From the NCBI RefSeq assembly GCF_019925205.1, contig NC_083565.1, forward strand, positions 2,957,001 to 3,021,000: 64,000 nt of DNA, given 5' to 3'. The stretch is from Metopolophium dirhodum. Lineage: Eukaryota > Arthropoda > Insecta > Hemiptera > Aphididae. Below the pieces are notes generated by a model, which ran no database searches, was not told the DNA's origin, and saw only the letters and a list, made by a program, of their open reading frames with translations. Positions 58,700-64,000 of this stretch are shown in pieces (the first letter of the stretch is position 1; each line of letters opens with the position of its first letter). Both the position numbers and the translations under genes were made by a program.

Positions 58700-58990
58700 A
58701 TATACAATATACATATATGCGACGTCTCGTAGGATTGCACTGCATCAGTACGCGTGCAAATAACCCATTAATCATCTGCCAGAGCGCTCATTAGAGTCAC
58801 AAAGTTATATACGCACGCGCTGTCGCCTCGAGTCGAGGGTTTCACGAGGTAAACCGTCATCGTCGTAGTCGTTTTCGTCACACACTAGCATTTTCCCCAA
58901 TGCATATTATTATTTTACGTCTGGCGATCGTCTCAGCGACGGCCGCAAACAAAGTGTCTCTCGTCCAAGATTAAATTTCTCTCTATATAT
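58700..58990. other. GC-richer pocket
   Basis: Contains GCATCAGTACGCG (initiator-like TCAGT, about 58,747), CATTAATCATCTG, GTCGCCTCGAGTCGAGGG and CACGAG|GTAAAC (donor-like, near 58,852). The combination hints at another promoter with a short leader exon, but each motif is weak. Confidence 0.25.
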
Positions 58991-59752
58991 AACAATATAA
59001 TGTAACATTATAATTTATAGTCCACTTGTCAAAAAAATAATAAAAATAATACATTCACTCACATAGGTGGGATACAAACATAATAATTTCAGGAAATTAA
59101 GGTTCAATTTTAAAGGTACAAAAACAGTTTCATCCAAACATTATTAGATCCAATAAATTATGTCCAAATAATAGTGTATTAAGTGTATTTAAGTCCAATT
59201 GCTATTTTATTTTTAACTTAGACCTTCAAAAAAAAAAAAATAAAAATAATATAATATAGGTAATTAAAGAATGGCTGAGTAAATAATCAGAATCTATGAG
59301 CATTATAAAGGAAAATATGAAAGCATTACTTATCTGAAAGCTGTATCTTCTCAATTTAAAATACACAGTAATTCATATTAAGACGAAAAATATTTAGAAT
59401 AAAAATTTTATTTTGTTGAATATTTATATTATGTATCCCGAAAAGATCACTTCACCAACTCTGTGAAAAAATACCGTGAATTAAAATCAAATGAGTTAGC
59501 TACCTGTCTCCACTCACTCCTCATGATGTACGTACCTACGATTCAGATATGTTTAATTTATGGATGAATGGGCTTGAAATACTTGGACAATATTGATTGG
59601 ACAAAAGTAAATATTGGACTAAACAATTAATGTCGGTCTAAATTGATATTGAGAAAAAATGACTATAAGATGAAATTAAAGTAAATAATAATTAGACTCA
59701 ATTAATTGGACCTGGCATCTATCAATTGAATATAATGTGTTAGCAACAACCA
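58991..59752. other. AT-rich spacer
   Basis: No gene or repeat was recognised. Confidence 0.5.
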
Positions 59753-60108
59753 AGCCCGGATTAGAGGGGGCAGGGGAGGCTATGGCCCCTGGACTTCGAT
59801 AATTAAAATTTATTTAGGGGCCTTTGATTTGTCCATTACTTTTTTCGTTATAGGCTATATAACACTGCATGAATCACCTAAAAAAAAATCGAAGATTATT
59901 TAGCTAGGAAAAAAGCTTGTCAATCATAATTTATAAATAAAGTGATACATTATTCATTATTTATTGCTATATACCTAATATCTATATATTATATTTATTA
60001 TAACAGGTACCTAATATTAAATAATATACATTACAATTTTTTTTCGTACTGGGGCCTCATTTAAAACTTTGGTCCCTGGGCCTCAAAATGTCTTAATCCG
60101 GGACTAGG
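59753..60108. mobile_element. DNA-transposon MITE with 8-bp target duplication
   Basis: Inverted ends AGCCCGGATTAGA and, inward from the right, AGTCCCGGATTAAGAC. Exact direct repeats AACAACCA flank it at 59,745-59,752 and 60,109-60,116, an 8-bp duplication as made by hAT elements. The interior has mirrored GGGGGCAGGGGAGGC and GGCCTCA tracts and is non-coding. The right terminus carries three extra bases (AGG) before the flank. Confidence 0.8.
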
Positions 60109-62645
60109 AACAACCAATTTTCATAAACAATTGATATGATAATTTATAAAATCTTTCAAGTTTTCAAACAGTCGTGTTCAATATAATAGGTATAAACACG
60201 ATAAGGAAAATTTGGCAGTGATCATTTTGAGAACCCCCTCTCACCCACCACAATGCACGTTCGTATACGCCGCGTTATCGTCGTCGATCGTCATTGGACC
60301 CTGAGGTACCGTAGGTTTGAGGTCATAAGTCGTCGTCGTCTGCTTTCCTCCTGCAACACTCGGGATGAAGTGTAGACTGTCGAGCGGCAATCGCTGTCTA
60401 CACGACGAGACACGGTGCCAGCGTGTTAGTATTATAATATGGTATAACATAATAATATCGATATCACACGACATCGGGGCGAACCCAGATGGGCACACCT
60501 GCGCGATAACTATAGGCGAACACCGCGTGCTCGGTCAAAGGGCTTTTCTTCTCGCCCGGGACCGAAAATCCCGATAGATGAGAACGTGAGACCGATCGAA
60601 AGCCACGATACGAGCGTGAAATACGATTGCGGTGTACGAAAGCACTATCGGACTCCCGGGGAATTCTATCTCGTGATAATATTATCGACGACCCGAAATC
60701 TTTCCTATTTACTGCGCATTTTCGTACAGACTTCGGGAAAACTTAAGCCCACGCGTGCTGTGGTTTCGACCGAGTATCGGCGCTCGTCGAAATAATATAA
60801 TAATAAAATCTGCACCGTATTAGAGGTCTTTTTTTTATTCCGACACAACACACGTGTCAGATTACCCGCGATAGCCGCAAAAGAACAATAATAATGTATA
60901 TTATAATTTACGATAATATTGTTATTGTGCGAATATATGGGTGCGTGTCGACCCTCGTATATACGAGGCGAGGTTTCGGCTTTTTGAAACATGTTATTCT
61001 CTTTGAAGTTATACATGATTGGAGAACCGCATATACGATAGTCGGATATATTGTGCATCGTAATATGAGTCTGCCAATACACACCCTATATGCGTGTAGC
61101 GTACACATTATCTAAATTGAATATTTTATATAAAAGTGGGGAACGAGAAATGTAAGTAAATCTAATCAACATGAAGGTTTAATGCTATTTATTGGATTTA
61201 TTTGAAGTCGTGGCATCATTTTGAATTACACGGTGAACAAATGATAAATTTCAATGTATATACCCGCGGCTTAGGTACTGCTCTCGCTCCGTTATTTAAA
61301 AGTAGTACTTATAAGATTATTTTTTCAAAACCGATTCAAAATAATTTTATCTACATTTCTTAAATTTTCGTACAAGTTCATGCTTTTAATATATTAATCC
61401 ATCAGATAAACGTATAATATTTGTAAAGACTATTTGCACACTAGCACACATATACGATAAATAATTGATACGATTTACGAACAACGTCTTCACAATCTCC
61501 AATAATGGATTTGCAAATAACAAATAATATACTACCTAGCTATATCACCGCATCTGAACGAGATATTTTAACGTTATTATTTAGAAAGTATTAATTTTTT
61601 TTTTTGATTAATTCAATTTGTTGAAAAACTATTTCGGTATATACATATTAAGAAAATTGTCCTCGTTTATTTTGTTATGATTTAATAAACTTGTCCAGAG
61701 TTTTAATAAATTAAATAAACAAATGCATAAATTTACCCGGAAACGAATAGATTTTGACATAAAGTTTAAATATAACACAGTAATTCTTATAAAAATCTCG
61801 GCTGCATCTCATGAGAAAATTTTTTAAGAAAACTGTAAATAAGTCGTCGCCACGATGACGTTTGTTAGCGAGGAAATTCATAGTTTATTTTTTCTGAAGA
61901 AGTTTTTCGTTTAAAACAAGTTTTGGAATAAATGATTGCGCAAACTCGACGTATTCAGTCATAAAAGTTTTTTTTTTTTGCACGCGACACAAAAATAAAA
62001 TAATAATACCGTGAGGTTGCTTTTCTCTTCCTAAGAATAAAATAATATAGAACAAAACAAAACAATACCTCCCCTGAAACGACGACGCTCACTCCTCGAC
62101 TCACTCTCATAACCACGTTGCCGAGTAATTGTGTGTTACAACTCACAAGTGTACGTCATTTGTTTTTTAAATTTTTTTTTTTATTTTATTATAGCTAGGT
62201 TCTTGATTTTCATCCCAACAAATCCTGAAGTCTTAGCGCCCTTGTCATGAGGTTAAACTCTGTAATCTATATAATAAAATATATTATATTATATAATGAT
62301 TTGTATTTTCTAGATCCTAATTGAAATTAATTTATTAGATCGTACATTTTTTTTTTAGTTGTATAGTGAATTTGTGCACAATTGTAAGCCCTCGGGGCTA
62401 CGCAGACAGTTGGACATCCTCATAGCTGGTGGGTCGAATGCATGATACATCAGATAATGTAATATCTCTAAATTTTGCATTTCATATTGTGTGTTTTATA
62501 TTTTGTTATAATGCACTAAAGCACCATACAATGTAAAGTGGACAATCTATGGGCATGACTAACACTGGATATTCGCAGGCTTTAAAATTATAATACTTGT
62601 ATTCATTAAAACAGTTTAAACGTTATTAGTTGTTATATTGTACTA
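60109..62645. other. spacer with GC-rich pocket 60,240-61,080
   Basis: The pocket has many CpG sites (GCCGCGTTATCGTCGTCGATC; CCCGGGACCGAAAATCCCG). Open frames on both strands (60,365-60,577 +, 60,586-60,795 +, 60,705-61,082 -) contradict each other and show no known domain. No splice pair was found. The rest is AT-rich, with a T11 run near 61,970. Confidence 0.4.
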
Positions 62646-62913
62646 GTTTTTTTTTTTTTTTTTTATCTTAAGCCCGGCATCTATGGCCATTAGCTGTATT
62701 GGTTTTGTACGTATTAATGTCGTTAGGGTAAGGGAACACGTGTGTGTTGGGTTTGGCAGAGTTTTTGATTGGGCATCCGTAGGTATCTGCCATGCCCGGG
62801 TGGGGGATGGCGGCACTTGTTCTCGGGACACCGTGACTTGCCCCAAGAAAAATGCCGCTTGAGACCAAAGAATCGAGCCGGCGTCGGTTGCGTCGCAACC
62901 GACGCCTTAGACC
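62646..62913 (-). mobile_element. SINE (copy 3) with A18 tail and target duplication
   Basis: On the minus strand the element starts with a GC-rich palindromic head near 62,906 and includes CACACACACGTGTTCCCTTA. It ends CAGCTAATGGCC...TGCCGGGCTTAAGAT followed by about 18 A residues (T run 62,647-62,664 on the plus strand). The 3' end is shared with the SINE at 20,074-21,360 and the CACGTGTTCC block with copy 1. TGTACTA at 62,639-62,645 and 62,914-62,920 is a direct repeat flanking it. The 5S-like box is less clear than in the other two copies. Frames at 62,643-62,955 (-) and 62,769-63,002 (+) are shadows. Confidence 0.75.
62880..62906. repeat. 27-bp near-perfect palindrome at the SINE head
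   Basis: GGCGTCGGTTGCG at 62,880-62,892, one T, then its exact reverse complement at 62,894-62,906. It lies at the 5' end of the minus-strand SINE. Confidence 0.95.
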
Positions 62914-62920
62914 TGTACTA

Positions 62921-64000
62921 TTTTTATATGAGAGTATGTCATAATAATTATACAAATTATAATATTTATAACAATAATAAGATAATAATTATTTTATTAT
63001 AAGGTGGGTATCTATTATATGAATATGTAGTGCTATTTGTATTAAAATTAAATAAATAACACTAATTTTACTAATAAGTAATAAAGTATAAGCACTGTCC
63101 AACGTAGGTTGTTTGTTAAATTTTTAATTCAATATACCTGTCTCACAGTATGTATTGTTTTTGCACCTCATCTGGCCTACTGTGGTATAATATTATTTAC
63201 GTTTTGCTGTTGTCCAAATAAAAATCTACAGACGTCTATTACGACAGCATATCACGATGGTGCGTCCATTATAATATACGCTTCTGTCTATGTGTTCGAA
63301 AACATTCATGAGCCGACCAGTGCTCGGTGTACCATATAAGCAAGGATAGGTACATTATAATATACACCTACTTCGAGTCATTTATATGATATTATCGTTA
63401 TTATTATTATTATTGTTATTATTATGTATAGCGAAAACGTTATAAGGGATAACGATTCCGAGGGCGGCTCTAGCTTTGCGGACCTCTACACAAAGAAAGC
63501 TAATTGTCTACCAATAAACGCTCGGAACACGAAATATAGTGCTAATCCCTTAATCCCTGAAACGTGCTGAAGTTCTGCAGATAGCGTTTCGTCCTCCCCC
63601 GGCCAACTCACAAATCCCACACCGCTAAAGGTGTGCCCGACACTGCACCACCTGTATAAGCGTGTGTGGGTATTGTTGTGTATAATAATATAAGTACCTA
63701 CGTATAATGATACATATATATTTAGTATGATATTATGTTTATATTATATAATATGTATTTCGTTTAACAACCACTTCCACCACCGCCGTCGTCTTGACCA
63801 CGGTTGACCATGGGATCTGTCTCATCTCCCCACAACCCCCTGGGACCCTACCCCATCACTACGAGGGTGGCTGAACTGCGTTTACTGCGCTGACATTACG
63901 TGCCTATTATCTTCTGCTAATGGTTGTTGTTTATTTTTCACATAAATATTTATATTATTGTAAAGCGTGAAACAATATTCGTGGTCAAATGGGATTAACA
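62921..64000. other. spacer with (ATT)n and a GC-richer end
   Basis: No supported gene. (ATT)n lies at 63,399-63,425. From 63,450 the sequence is GC-richer (GAGGGCGGCTCTAGC at 63,459 resembles a DNA-transposon terminus, but no partner end is visible). A frame at 63,109-63,339 has no known domain. Confidence 0.4.

Noticed and set aside
60365..61082. Several 66-125-codon frames
   Set aside because: Contradictory strands over one CpG-rich pocket, with no motif support.
63459..63473. GAGGGCGGCTCTAGC as a DNA-transposon terminus
   Set aside because: No partner end before the window closes.
1..64000. tRNA, rRNA, known conserved microRNA or CRISPR array
   Set aside because: I read for tRNA T-loops and for common insect microRNA mature sequences and saw none. 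No spaced direct-repeat array exists beyond the minisatellites described.

Overview
This window looks like nuclear DNA from a sap-sucking insect, most likely an aphid. It is strongly AT-rich. It is saturated with words such as AATAATATTAT and TAGGTA/TACCTA, which I associate with aphid genomes. It carries short degraded eukaryotic transposons of many kinds and no compact protein-coding genes. The longest open frame is 146 codons. No tRNA, rRNA, operon or CRISPR array is visible. Everything below comes from reading by eye; no database search was possible.

Layout. From 0 to 6 kb there is a hypothetical signal-peptide ORF (284-724), a LINE ORF2 C-terminal relic (795-1112), a repeat fragment (2871), a possible tiny secreted peptide (3561), a zinc-finger pseudogene scrap (4717-4815) and a ~152-bp tandem array (5165-5640). 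From 8.5 to 13.5 kb there are a hAT-type MITE, another small MITE, a G17 run and a ~136-bp tandem array. From 19.3 to 26.4 kb lies a dense repeat nest: a 5S-rRNA-like SINE, a second SINE split by a cluster of inverted MITEs, and two copies of a ~1.5-kb aphid repeat called family A here. From 27.7 to 31.5 kb there are a TA-flanked MITE, a GC-rich candidate promoter and first exon (28.7-29.3 kb) and a minus-strand LINE relic. From 32 to 44 kb the DNA is AT-rich spacer with GC-richer pockets. At 44.77-47.77 kb two near-identical family A copies form a 3-kb inverted repeat. From 49 to 55 kb there are purine and pyrimidine tracts, a local duplication and a GC pocket. From 56.2 to 57.2 kb there is a candidate promoter region with two strong splice-donor sites, one of them directly after an ATG. 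From 57.4 to 63 kb there are two hAT-like MITEs and a third SINE.

If genes are present, the window probably holds only first exons (near 28.9, 56.3 and 57.1 kb) of plus-strand genes with long introns. Their downstream exons would lie in unrecognised stretches or beyond the window. The most noteworthy structure is the large inverted repeat at 44.8-47.8 kb, which would fold into a long, nearly perfect RNA hairpin if transcribed through. Next are the nested SINE/MITE cluster at 20.1-21.4 kb and the exon that ends in ATG|GTAAGT at 56,356.
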